64,000 nt of DNA from Reinekea marinisedimentorum. Lineage in GTDB: Bacteria; Pseudomonadota; Gammaproteobacteria; Pseudomonadales; Natronospirillaceae. Below, piece by piece: positions 30,420 to 38,370 of this stretch (position 1 is its first letter; the number at the start of each line of letters is the position of its first letter). Under the pieces are notes generated by a model, which was not told the DNA's origin, searched no databases, and was given only the letters and a program-made list of their open reading frames with translations. Location: contig NZ_SLZR01000005.1 in the NCBI RefSeq assembly GCF_004341165.1, positions 177,428 through 241,427 on the forward strand. Direction: 5' to 3'. The position numbers and the translations under genes were made by a program.

Positions 30420-30728
30420 TTAACGCGCTTGGGGCGCAATATCCTTCAGGCTGTCGCTGAACGCCTTCAACTCTGCCAGTGTATAGGGTGTATGTACCCT
30501 TTTTGTGGAGGCCGGCTGATGCTGCAGCGAGGTATTTTGCCGGTGCGCAGTAGCAGGCCGCACCGGGCGACTGGTAAAACCACCACCGCAATTCGGACAG
30601 ACGTTATTCAATACGTTTTCAACGCAACTTCGGCAAAAGGTACATTCATAGCTGCAGATGCAGGCTTCGGTGGCGCTGGGTGGCAGGTCTTTATCGCAGG
30701 CTTCGCAGTTGGGTCGCAGTTCTAACAT
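30420..30728 (-). CDS. DUF1272-type zinc-ribbon protein
   Basis: 102 aa. The N-terminal half is a cysteine-rich zinc domain typical of DUF1272: LRPNCEACDKDLPPSATEA, then CSYECTFCRSCVENVL and VCPNCGGGFTSRPVR. The C-terminal part is a polar tail. The function is unknown. The putative terminal inverted repeat at 30731 begins two bases upstream of its ATG, and no ribosome site is seen there, so its native leader may have been replaced. Confidence 0.8.
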   Translation of the reverse strand: MLELRPNCEACDKDLPPSATEACICSYECTFCRSCVENVLNNVCPNCGGGFTSRPVRPATAHRQNTSLQHQPASTKRVHTPYTLAELKAFSDSLKDIAPQAR

Positions 30729-30865
30729 AAGGTGTAGTAGCTCAGACTAAATCTGACAGTTTTAGCCATGAAGCTAGACCAAGCCATACAGGTCTAGTTT
30801 CCGAGCTGTAACTCATTCCTGGACAAAAGCGCGTTATCTACCTTCGTTCAAAAATAGGCTACATG

Positions 30866-30955
30866 ATGCAACGCTTTTGTAAACGGCGAGCGACGCAGGA
30901 GTGAGTCCAGCGGAACACCAAAGGTGTGTAGCGGTGTTTGACAAACTTGTTATGT
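30866..30955 (-). other. attC-like recombination site downstream of the GFA gene
   Basis: Read on the minus strand the ends are AAC-AAG-TTTGT-c-AAAC and, from the other side, AAC-GCT-TTTGT-AAAC. That is a complementary core site, an unpaired three-base spacer, and a paired arm with a single extra base, the known architecture of integron attC sites. The GFA stop codon TAA lies inside the first core site, as is common for cassettes. The 3' core is GTTGCAT, one base off GTTRRRY. Confidence 0.7.
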
Positions 30956-31360
30956 GATGCGATCTGCCGGGTGATTGACACCATCATAAGTTGGTATACC
31001 TTTCAGTTTCAGTGGATTAATGCCCTCTAAACAGGCGATATTAAACCCATATTGACTTGGATTAGAGCGCCGCTGATGATGAGTATAAACCCCGCAATTA
31101 CTACAAAAATAGTGCTTTGCCGTTTTAGTATTAAATTGATAAAGCTTAAGTTTATCTTTACCTTTTAATATGTTTATTCCACTAAGAGGAACAGAAGCCA
31201 CAATAGCGCCTCTTCGCCTACAGAGAGAGCAATCACATCTTCGAAGATCAATTAGTCCATCTGGTAAATCTAACTCAATCATCACCGCCCCACAGTGGCA
31301 AGAAGCCTTATGGACAGGGTTAATTTTTACTCCATCTATTTCATTAACATCATATGACAT
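30950..31360 (-). CDS. GFA-family (CENP-V/GFA) zinc protein on a gene cassette
   Basis: 136 aa. Zinc-binding pattern of the family: ASCHCGAVMIELDLP, RRCDCSLCRRRGAIVASV and YFCSNCGVYTHH. Family members were named for glutathione-dependent formaldehyde activation, though that activity is disputed and many bind other small molecules. It is only 600 bases from adhC-fghA, which could be meaningful or coincidence. It is AT-richer than its neighbours and bounded by attC-like sites, so it was probably acquired as a cassette. Confidence 0.85.
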   Translation of the reverse strand: MSYDVNEIDGVKINPVHKASCHCGAVMIELDLPDGLIDLRRCDCSLCRRRGAIVASVPLSGINILKGKDKLKLYQFNTKTAKHYFCSNCGVYTHHQRRSNPSQYGFNIACLEGINPLKLKGIPTYDGVNHPADRIT

Positions 31361-31378
31361 TGTTCAAATCCATTTTTC

Positions 31379-31449
31379 ACATAACAGAGGAATGTACGGA
31401 CCGAGCCGGCAAAGCCGGGTCCGTACATTACTTTTTATATTGTTCAAAA
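31379..31449 (-). other. attC-like site upstream of the GFA gene
   Basis: On the minus strand the core GTTATGT lies 19 bases before the GFA ATG, the normal position for a cassette boundary. Behind it is a 12-bp perfect stem AATGTACGGACC / GGTCCGTACATT with an inner CGGC/GCCG hairpin, and an outer AAC on the far side. It could alternatively be a plain terminator-like hairpin. Confidence 0.5.
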
Positions 31450-31577
31450 TTTCACCTAATATTGCCTAAATTCAGAATCTTAGCAATAGGAGTTAAAGCA
31501 ATTCCTTGTTAATAATACGGATCCTCGGGTCTGTATATCACAAACAATAAAGATCGGATTAGGTGAGAAGTTGAACA
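31441..31577. repeat. Imperfect 20-bp inverted repeat pair
   Basis: TGTTCAAAATTTCACCTAAT at 31441-31460 and the complement of 31558-31577 (TGTTCAACTTCTCACCTAAT) agree at 17 of 20 positions. They enclose 97 bases without an open frame. This may be a small non-autonomous insertion nested in the larger inverted-repeat segment. The rest of 31361-31716 shows nothing I can name. Confidence 0.5.
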
Positions 31578-31716
31578 GTGGTATATCCGTTGTTTTGGGG
31601 CAGAAATGAGGTAAGCGAACTGTCAAATCAGGTCGCAACCTGTTTTAAATCTTGTCAAATAGAGTCTGAGCTACTGCACATAAGGGTATCTTCTGGGTTT
31701 GGGCCTGGGCTTGGGC

Positions 31717-32334
31717 TTAAACCTTATCGCTCATCGCTAGCTTAAGTCCTAGCGCAGCAAAACTGGAGGCAAAAAAACGCTGAACAATAATGCTTGTCTT
31801 TTCAGACTTTACGATCAATGCACTGAAAGACCCAGAAAGAAAACCGTACACAATAAACACCAAAAACGTCATTAACATGAATACACCGCCCAGCAGGATC
31901 ATATTAATCAATACACCTTCGGCTGCGTCGGGTAAAAACTGCGGTAAAAAAGCCAGAAAGAAAATAGATAACTTCGGGTTCAAAATATTTAAAAGAAAAC
32001 CCTTCGATACAATGCCGGAGTAGGTGATATTTGATTGCCCTTCATTAAATGAAAGCGCAGCAGATGAACGCCACATTTGCCATGCTAAAAACAGCAGATA
32101 TACCGCGCCCGCATATTTAACAATCTGGAATAACAGTGCACTGGTATGAAAAATAGCGGCCAGTCCTAATGCACTGGCCAGCAAGGCTGGAACAATACCC
32201 AATGTACAGCCCAGCGCTGCAAAAAAACTGGCTCTTTTACCGACAAACAAGCCTGTCGTCACGGTATATAAAACGCCCGCGCCCGGTATTAAAACCACCA
32301 CCAGGGAAGTAACTAAAAACTCTATAGAAATCAT
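31717..32334 (-). CDS. LysE-family amino-acid exporter
   Basis: 205-aa inner-membrane protein with five to six hydrophobic helices. The N-terminal LVVVLIPGAGVLYTVTTGL (family PGP-type motif, here IPGAG) and GFLLNILNPKLSIFFLAFLPQ are typical of RhtB/LysE. Exported substrate unknown. Single gene facing away from the cellulase locus. Confidence 0.9.
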   Translation of the reverse strand: MISIEFLVTSLVVVLIPGAGVLYTVTTGLFVGKRASFFAALGCTLGIVPALLASALGLAAIFHTSALLFQIVKYAGAVYLLFLAWQMWRSSAALSFNEGQSNITYSGIVSKGFLLNILNPKLSIFFLAFLPQFLPDAAEGVLINMILLGGVFMLMTFLVFIVYGFLSGSFSALIVKSEKTSIIVQRFFASSFAALGLKLAMSDKV

Positions 32335-32454
32335 TTGGTCATCCTTTGGTTAGAGCAAATGACGAAGCCTTTCCATTTAGGCTATCGCAATATAAAACCT
32401 TTTCAATAACAACTCGGAAGTACAGTTCATCCTTGCTTTTTCACTCAGAACCGT

Positions 32455-32490
32455 AACAAAAAAATCCAATAACATCTCTGTTATTGGATT
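32455..32490 (-). terminator. Rho-independent terminator after the GH5 gene
   Basis: Perfect 12-bp stem AATCCAATAACA / TGTTATTGGATT around TCTC. On the minus strand it is followed by TTTTTTTT. It lies 88 bases beyond the GH5 stop. Confidence 0.9.
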
Positions 32491-32577
32491 TAAAGTTTCC
32501 CGCCCTAACCAGGCACCTGGGCATAAGTACCAGACTACAGGCGGGTATCTGCTTTCAATACAACTCGGTTCCGGCTA

Positions 32578-34725
32578 TTACAAACCTGTACAAACGGGGC
32601 TTACGTAAGCAGAGCTATAAGCGCCCTGCAAACCAAAGCTCGCGCTGGCACCTGCGGCCAAACTACCGTTGTAAGTCAGGTTGCTCACAGTAAGTGTTGA
32701 ACCGCCGTCTTCAAAGCTGGCGTTCCAGCCGCTGGAGTACGACATGCCGTCACCCAGTTCTATCTCAACACCCCAACTACTAACCGCTTCGGCGCTGTCG
32801 TTAGTCACCGTCACCTGTACCACAAAGCCGCTATCCCAGATGTTTTCACTGTCGATGCTGCAGCTGAAGCTGGTGACGTACGGCTCAACCACGTTCAGTT
32901 CAACGCTGTCGGTTGCATCCAGAGCTTCGTCTGTGTCATCCAGGGCGGTCACTTCCAGGGTATAGGTTCCTGCAACCGATGGCGCGGTGACCGTTGCCGA
33001 GGTGCTGTTCGAAACCACTGCGCTGATGCCATCCAGCTGATATTCAAAACCCGTGGCGTTTTCCAGTGCTACGCTGATTTCAAATTCTGCGCCGGTTTCA
33101 ATTTCATCGCTGGCAGAAGGTGAAGAAATCGAAATTTCAGGATAGGCGGTTAACGCGTAAACCGATTCCAGTGTTAAAGAAGCGGCAACATCCAGCTCAT
33201 TACCATCGGAGTCGATCGTTTCCAGCGTTACCGTAAAGGCACCTTCGGATGACGGTGCTGCCACTGTCACTGAACTCGCATCGGTTTCTGTAGCGGTATA
33301 GACACCCTCTACATAAACGTTCACGCCGGCAGCCTTGGTGGTTGAAAAGCTGATGGTAAACGCTTCACCCGCCAACACTTCATCGTTATTGTCAGGCGAA
33401 GAAATTGAAATAGAGGTGCTCTGTGCCGCCAGGTATTCATTCAGGCTGACACCCGTGTCGCTGCTACCCAGCGCCACTTCATGGTCAAGAGAAACAAACA
33501 TGCCATCGTCATCCTGCCACAAAGCAGACTTCAACAGCTCATATTTATCTTCATCCCAGGTTGACCAGTCATAGTTCCACAAACCGCCCGTGTCACCCGA
33601 GTTCGGGTTCATACACCAGAAGGTGTGGTGCAAACCGTATTCAATAATGGTGTCGCGCAGGGCATACATCCAGGCCAGGTTGTCCTCATCATCCATGTAG
33701 CCGCCCCACTCGCCAATCAACAGCGGAGAGATGCCTTCTTCATGAATGTACAACCAGTTGTCGTGCCAAACGTCGTCGTACAGCGTGTCTTTATCGAAGC
33801 CATCATAGAACCAGCTTTGCTTGTAAACGCTTGGGCCGTAATCGTGCGGGGAATACATAAACTGCGCCTGATAGGCATCGTTTTCCAGTTCAACCGGCAA
33901 TGTAGCCACACCGCGCAGGTTACCGCCCCACCAGTTGTTGTAATAACCGTCTTCAGAGTCGGTACTCCAGGTCACGCCATCGGTTGGGAAGGACTCAATA
34001 CCTTCACACATAACCAGCATATTTGGGTTTTGATCCAGAACGCGGTTAGCTGCGGTTTCGCAGGCGTATTTCCAGTTGTTTTCATCGGTAGACTCATCCC
34101 ACTTGGCCCAGCCGTCGTCAGTCCAGGGCTTGCCGTGTGGTTCATTTTCTAAATCCATTGCGATGATCGTATCGTCATCGGCATAACGCGCCGTAATCCA
34201 CTCCCAGGTATCGTAGAAGTCATCACTGGTGAATTCGTCGTCGTACCATAGTTCTTCAAAATGGCCGGAGTTATCGGCCTGAGCACTGTGCACATCGAGC
34301 AGGATTTTCAGACCAATCTGGCGCGAATAATCGAGCATGGCGTCAAACACTTCCAGCGAGGTTGCACCATCCAAATCCGGGTTAACAGCGCCATTAATGC
34401 TCGGGTAAAAATCGGTGCCGTTTTTCCATTCATAAATGAGCTCGGTAGAAATCGGGATACGCAGAATGTTAATACCGCGGTCAGCAATTTCTTGCAGGCT
34501 CTCTTCCAAATTAACCGACCATAAGCCATGCAGAACGCGTTCAGTACAGTTAAAGCCAAACCAGTTTGCACCCGTCAACCAAACAGAGTTGCCATCGGCA
34601 TCGACAATCTGGTTGCCTTCAACATGCAGCCAGTCATCACCCGGCTGAGCATCGGCAGCAAATGCCAGCGAGCCGGCAACAGCGAACGCACAGGCGACAA
34701 CGAGTTTTTTCTTTGAAAACATCAT
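32578..34725 (-). CDS. Secreted GH5 endoglucanase with two Ig-like domains and C-terminal CBM2
   Basis: 715 aa. The start ATG 34725 follows AAGGAACC; it gives a signal peptide ending in SLAFA. GH5 domain (about 30-420): acid/base Glu in MDLENEPHGKPW (about 192), nucleophile Glu in LLIGEWGGYM (about 338), and ANWFGFNCTE with NILRIPIS near the start. Two Ig-like modules follow (about 437-525 and 528-615), each with an ISISSP start. The last ~95 residues are a CBM2 (DSENIWDSGFVVQVTVTN ... SSWGVEIELGDGMSYSSGWN). It should cut internal beta-1,4-glucan bonds while bound to cellulose. It follows GH9 on the same strand, with a strong terminator between them. Confidence 0.93.
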   Translation of the reverse strand: MMFSKKKLVVACAFAVAGSLAFAADAQPGDDWLHVEGNQIVDADGNSVWLTGANWFGFNCTERVLHGLWSVNLEESLQEIADRGINILRIPISTELIYEWKNGTDFYPSINGAVNPDLDGATSLEVFDAMLDYSRQIGLKILLDVHSAQADNSGHFEELWYDDEFTSDDFYDTWEWITARYADDDTIIAMDLENEPHGKPWTDDGWAKWDESTDENNWKYACETAANRVLDQNPNMLVMCEGIESFPTDGVTWSTDSEDGYYNNWWGGNLRGVATLPVELENDAYQAQFMYSPHDYGPSVYKQSWFYDGFDKDTLYDDVWHDNWLYIHEEGISPLLIGEWGGYMDDEDNLAWMYALRDTIIEYGLHHTFWCMNPNSGDTGGLWNYDWSTWDEDKYELLKSALWQDDDGMFVSLDHEVALGSSDTGVSLNEYLAAQSTSISISSPDNNDEVLAGEAFTISFSTTKAAGVNVYVEGVYTATETDASSVTVAAPSSEGAFTVTLETIDSDGNELDVAASLTLESVYALTAYPEISISSPSASDEIETGAEFEISVALENATGFEYQLDGISAVVSNSTSATVTAPSVAGTYTLEVTALDDTDEALDATDSVELNVVEPYVTSFSCSIDSENIWDSGFVVQVTVTNDSAEAVSSWGVEIELGDGMSYSSGWNASFEDGGSTLTVSNLTYNGSLAAGASASFGLQGAYSSAYVSPVCTGL

Positions 34726-34737
34726 CAGAAGGTTCCT

Positions 34738-34773
34738 TGTAAAAAAAAGGAGCAAGCACAGATGTGCTTGCTC
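34738..34773 (-). terminator. Terminator/attenuator between GH9 and GH5 genes
   Basis: On the minus strand GAGCAAGCAC-ATCT-GTGCTTGCTC is followed directly by CTTTTTTTTA; the GH5 ribosome site and ATG come only 6-15 bases later. It is a canonical intrinsic terminator placed at the very start of the GH5 leader. Confidence 0.9.
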
Positions 34774-34802
34774 AAACCATTGTTAAAGGGGATTAACAAC
34801 AA

Positions 34803-37679
34803 TTACTCGACTGAGCAGGTCGGCGTGGTAATTTCACCGTCGTAGCTGCCTTGCATACCAAAGCTGGTGTTGCCACCGTTGGCAGAAAGGTAGCCGTTGT
34901 AGGAAACGTTAGACGCGGTTAACGAATAACCATCGCTGGAAACCGTCACGTCTGAACTCCAGCTGCTAACGATCGAAACCGATTCGTTAAACTCAATGGA
35001 GACTTCCCACTCTTCAATGTCTGTAGAACCGTTATTGGTCACAGTAATGCCATTCAGTACGAAGCCAGAATTCCAGGTATCTACCGATGTAATTTCACAA
35101 GTGATGTCGTCGGTGCTTGGAACCGGCTCAACCACTTCTTCCACAACGGTCAGCGTTACAGAGTCTTCTGCAGAATATTCAACGTCATATTCATCGGTTG
35201 CCACAACCGTGATTACAACCGTTGTTGCATAGTCTGGCATGGTCACGTAGGCAGTGCCGTCACCAGAAAGCGAATCAACCAGCTCGCCATCCAGGTAAAC
35301 ATTGGCACCTTCAGCGTTTTCAACATCCACGGAAACAGCCACAGAAGAGCTGACTTCCACTTCGTCGTAATCGCTCAAACCACTGATGGAAACCGCCGGT
35401 ACGATAGGCGCATCCACACTGACAGAAACCGTTGCAGGTGAAGAGACTTCGCCTTCGTTATCGGTCGCAGTGTAAGTAAAGCTGTCGTCACCGTAGAAGC
35501 TGTCATCCGGTGTGTAGATTGCCGTGTTGCCGGAAATACTGACGCTGCCATCACTTGGCTCCGATGCAATGGCATAAGAAGCGATAGAGCCGTCTAAGTC
35601 TTCCGCTGACAGCGTAATGCTGACAGAAGTGCCGTAGGCCGTCGTTGCGTCGACATCATCAGCGGATGGTGCGCAGTTTTCATCGGTATCTAAGCAGCCG
35701 CCGTCTGGCTCTTCACCCCAAACCAGCTCGTCACCGTCATACAGCGCAATAGCTGTGGCTTCGGTGTAACCGTTGCTGTAGTCAGAATCCCAGCTTGGGT
35801 CATCGGTGTTATCCCACTCGGCATCGTTAGAGGTGGTAGGCAGAGACATACGGAACTGAACTTCTTTCTGCGAATCGCTGGCGCTGATCGGCGAAATTTC
35901 AACACCGTCGAAATCAACTTCTACGTAGTAGATGTTATCGCTCCAAAGCGTGAGATCACTCACTGAAGAAGCCTGGCTGTATGCTGCGGATACGGTAATG
36001 TCATCCAGAGAATAGCCCGCATCAAATTCCGATGTTAAATCTACGAAGTAACGGAACTTCAGATCATCGGTCATGCGTGAAGGCCACGCCGTGTGGTTAT
36101 AGGTAATGGCAGCAATTTCAACGTAGCGGTTGCCGCTGGAGTTTACCTTCGCTTCAATGTACAACTCGTTGTCGCGCTCTTCTACAGCCGGGAATTCATC
36201 GTCTGAAATCGCATCGCCGCCGAAATCGAGCCATAAACGGGCCGCAGCACCGGTGAACCCGGCGTTATAGTCGGTTGCCACTTCGTTGAGGACGTAGTCG
36301 GTACGATCGTTTTCAAAACCATCGCTGGAATCCGGACCACCCACCAAAGCACCGACCAGCGTGTGACGGTTATCCGTTGGGTTGGTTGAGCTGTTCGCCC
36401 AGGAACCGTGCGCAGTACGGTGGTGAGGTGAAGTTGGGTAGGTATCACCGTAACCGATCTGGTAAGACATGTTCATCGGGTTATCGCCGAGGATATATTC
36501 CATCTGTGACACGGCGAAATCGTAATAGGTAGCCGCATTATCGAGATCATCGCTGTCAGCATCGGCCTTGCTGTTCAAAAAGTCAGAATAGATCAATGCC
36601 AGGAAAGATGTGTTAGCTGCGTAACGTGCCGCACCCCAGGTATCAAGATAGGCCAGGCCGCCATCGGTATAGGAAACCTGCGCGCCGTCGTAGCCGACTG
36701 TCCAGTAATCCAGCCAGCGCTCGGCATCGGCTTCGTATTCTGAAGAGTCGTAACCATCCAGTTCACTGGTTAATTTAGCCAGCAACACGTAAGAGCCATA
36801 ACCTTTGTCATCCCAGGCGTGGGTCCAGGTGTAGGATTTCAGCGTTGTTTGGCCTTCAGTGTTCAGACTGTCATAAGCGCTGATGGCTTTTTGCAGATAG
36901 CTCTCATCGCCGGTAGCGCGGTACAGCCAGATGGCACCCCAGACCAGTTCGTCCTGATAGCCACTCCAGGAATTATAGTAAGCAGACGCATCGGTGATCG
37001 AATCAGAATATTCGCCTAAATAGGTTTCAGCGAATGAGTACAGCTCTTCGGCGTGTTGCAGAAGCTCTGCGGCGTAATCCGCATCATCATCGGCAAACAC
37101 CATTGAAATCGCTGCCAGCGCTGCGGCGGTTTCACCGGCTAAATCAGAACCCGGATTGCTGGCATCAATTTTGTAACTTGGGCGATCCATCGTCATCACT
37201 TCAGCAGAACCCCACCAGGCGTGATCGTAAGACCCATTACCCACCTGCCCGTACAATTCATTGGTGCCGGTATGCGCCTTAACGAAATAGTCGGCGACGA
37301 ATTTCAGGTTGTTCTTGATATGTTCCAGCTGACCGGTACCAGCGTAGGCATCACGGTATTCAACCACACCCATCGCCAGCATGGTGGCTGAAGAGGCCAT
37401 GGGGAAACCAAACTTAACGTGGTCACCGGCATCGAACCAGCCACCTTCCAGGTCAACACTGTTGTCCGAGCCATCGTCTGTTGCAGCATCACCGCGCCAC
37501 TCTACACGGTTCCAGTCCGGCAAGGTGCCGCTCTGTTGTGCTTCGTAAAAATAAATAGACTTCTGGAGCACTTCACCATAGTTATAGGCCAGAGCAGACA
37601 TCGATGTGGCAAGACCCACCGCTACGACCAGGCCCTTCTTCAGGCACCTTTTAATATTCACTGTTTCTTTCCGTTTCAT
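34803..37679 (-). CDS. Secreted GH9 cellulase with CBM3, Ig-like domains and CBM2
   Basis: 958 aa, exported by an N-terminal signal ending near SALA. GH9 (alpha/alpha)6 barrel (about 32-490): catalytic Asp pair in GGWFDAGDHVKFGFP, His in SPHHRTAHGSW, Glu in LNEVATDYNAGFTGA. A CBM3 follows directly (about 505-630, e.g. AKVNSSGNRYVEIAAITYN, WPSRMTDDLKFRYFVDLT). GH9-CBM3c pairs are typical processive endoglucanases. Then a cadherin-like repeat (about 670-760, DDSFYGDDSFTYTATDNEG), an Ig-like module (about 762-843) and a CBM2 (about 857-958, WNSGFVLNGITVTNNG). It is divergent from the GH64/GH16 gene across 691 bases. Confidence 0.94.
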   Translation of the reverse strand: MKRKETVNIKRCLKKGLVVAVGLATSMSALAYNYGEVLQKSIYFYEAQQSGTLPDWNRVEWRGDAATDDGSDNSVDLEGGWFDAGDHVKFGFPMASSATMLAMGVVEYRDAYAGTGQLEHIKNNLKFVADYFVKAHTGTNELYGQVGNGSYDHAWWGSAEVMTMDRPSYKIDASNPGSDLAGETAAALAAISMVFADDDADYAAELLQHAEELYSFAETYLGEYSDSITDASAYYNSWSGYQDELVWGAIWLYRATGDESYLQKAISAYDSLNTEGQTTLKSYTWTHAWDDKGYGSYVLLAKLTSELDGYDSSEYEADAERWLDYWTVGYDGAQVSYTDGGLAYLDTWGAARYAANTSFLALIYSDFLNSKADADSDDLDNAATYYDFAVSQMEYILGDNPMNMSYQIGYGDTYPTSPHHRTAHGSWANSSTNPTDNRHTLVGALVGGPDSSDGFENDRTDYVLNEVATDYNAGFTGAAARLWLDFGGDAISDDEFPAVEERDNELYIEAKVNSSGNRYVEIAAITYNHTAWPSRMTDDLKFRYFVDLTSEFDAGYSLDDITVSAAYSQASSVSDLTLWSDNIYYVEVDFDGVEISPISASDSQKEVQFRMSLPTTSNDAEWDNTDDPSWDSDYSNGYTEATAIALYDGDELVWGEEPDGGCLDTDENCAPSADDVDATTAYGTSVSITLSAEDLDGSIASYAIASEPSDGSVSISGNTAIYTPDDSFYGDDSFTYTATDNEGEVSSPATVSVSVDAPIVPAVSISGLSDYDEVEVSSSVAVSVDVENAEGANVYLDGELVDSLSGDGTAYVTMPDYATTVVITVVATDEYDVEYSAEDSVTLTVVEEVVEPVPSTDDITCEITSVDTWNSGFVLNGITVTNNGSTDIEEWEVSIEFNESVSIVSSWSSDVTVSSDGYSLTASNVSYNGYLSANGGNTSFGMQGSYDGEITTPTCSVE

Positions 37680-38370
37680 GTTTATAAACCCCGATCGGTT
37701 AAAGTGTGTGAACTGTACGGCACAAAGTAACTTCGTCTTTTAACTGTAAAGCCAACAATTACACCAAATAAAATTTAAGTGACTTATTACTTTGAATAGT
37801 TTGATTTGCGAATTTCAAGAATTGCAGAGCTATAAAAACATCAAACGCTATATATTCCATATTGGATTTATTTAGAATTCAACAACAGGTCACACTATCG
37901 GGGTCATAAGTCATAGAAACCGACTGTGGTTCACTGTTTTAATTTGAATCACGTCAAAAATTAAAAATATCTGAAAAACCTATAAAAACCGGATATTTCG
38001 CATATTAATGGCTAAAATCAAGGGAAATATAAAATCTTTAAAATCCAACAACATGAAGTTGAAATAATCATATCAACTTGCGTATAACGATCCCGAACGA
38101 TTGGTCATTTTTACAAAAAACATAGAAAAACCAGCGACCACCACGCACAATCGTTTTGACAAACCTCACACATTCAGACTTATTCCTAAATAATTCAGAA
38201 TTAATACCAACTGGTTCAACCTATCAAACACGATTCATCTCTAACCTGAAAATGAACTGCAATAAATCCGTATACATGAGCCTCATTGCTTTAGTGGCTT
38301 ACGCAATTGATGTGCGCTCTTAATTTTTAAAATCCGGTTCTAGCGACAAAAACGAAATGGAGATTTAACC
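37680..38370. other. 691-bp AT-rich divergent promoter region between GH9 and GH64/GH16 genes
   Basis: No open frame of interest. It must hold the divergent promoters for the two large hydrolase genes. Several runs of A/T and short dyads (for example around 37940-38010) are visible, but I cannot assign an operator with confidence. Confidence 0.6.

Larger units (their letters stand above)
30731..31680. mobile_element. ~950-bp segment between imperfect terminal inverted repeats, carrying a GFA gene cassette
   Basis: Left end at 30731-30764, GGTGTAGTAGCTCAGACT followed by aaATcTGACA and TTTTA. The complement of 31645-31680 reads TGTGCAGTAGCTCAGACT followed by ctATtTGACA and ATTTA. About 27 of 33 positions agree in opposite orientation. 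Inside lie the GFA gene, two attC-like sites and a further inverted repeat. No transposase is present, so it would be a non-autonomous element. The boundary is tentative; no target duplication could be confirmed by eye. Confidence 0.5.
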
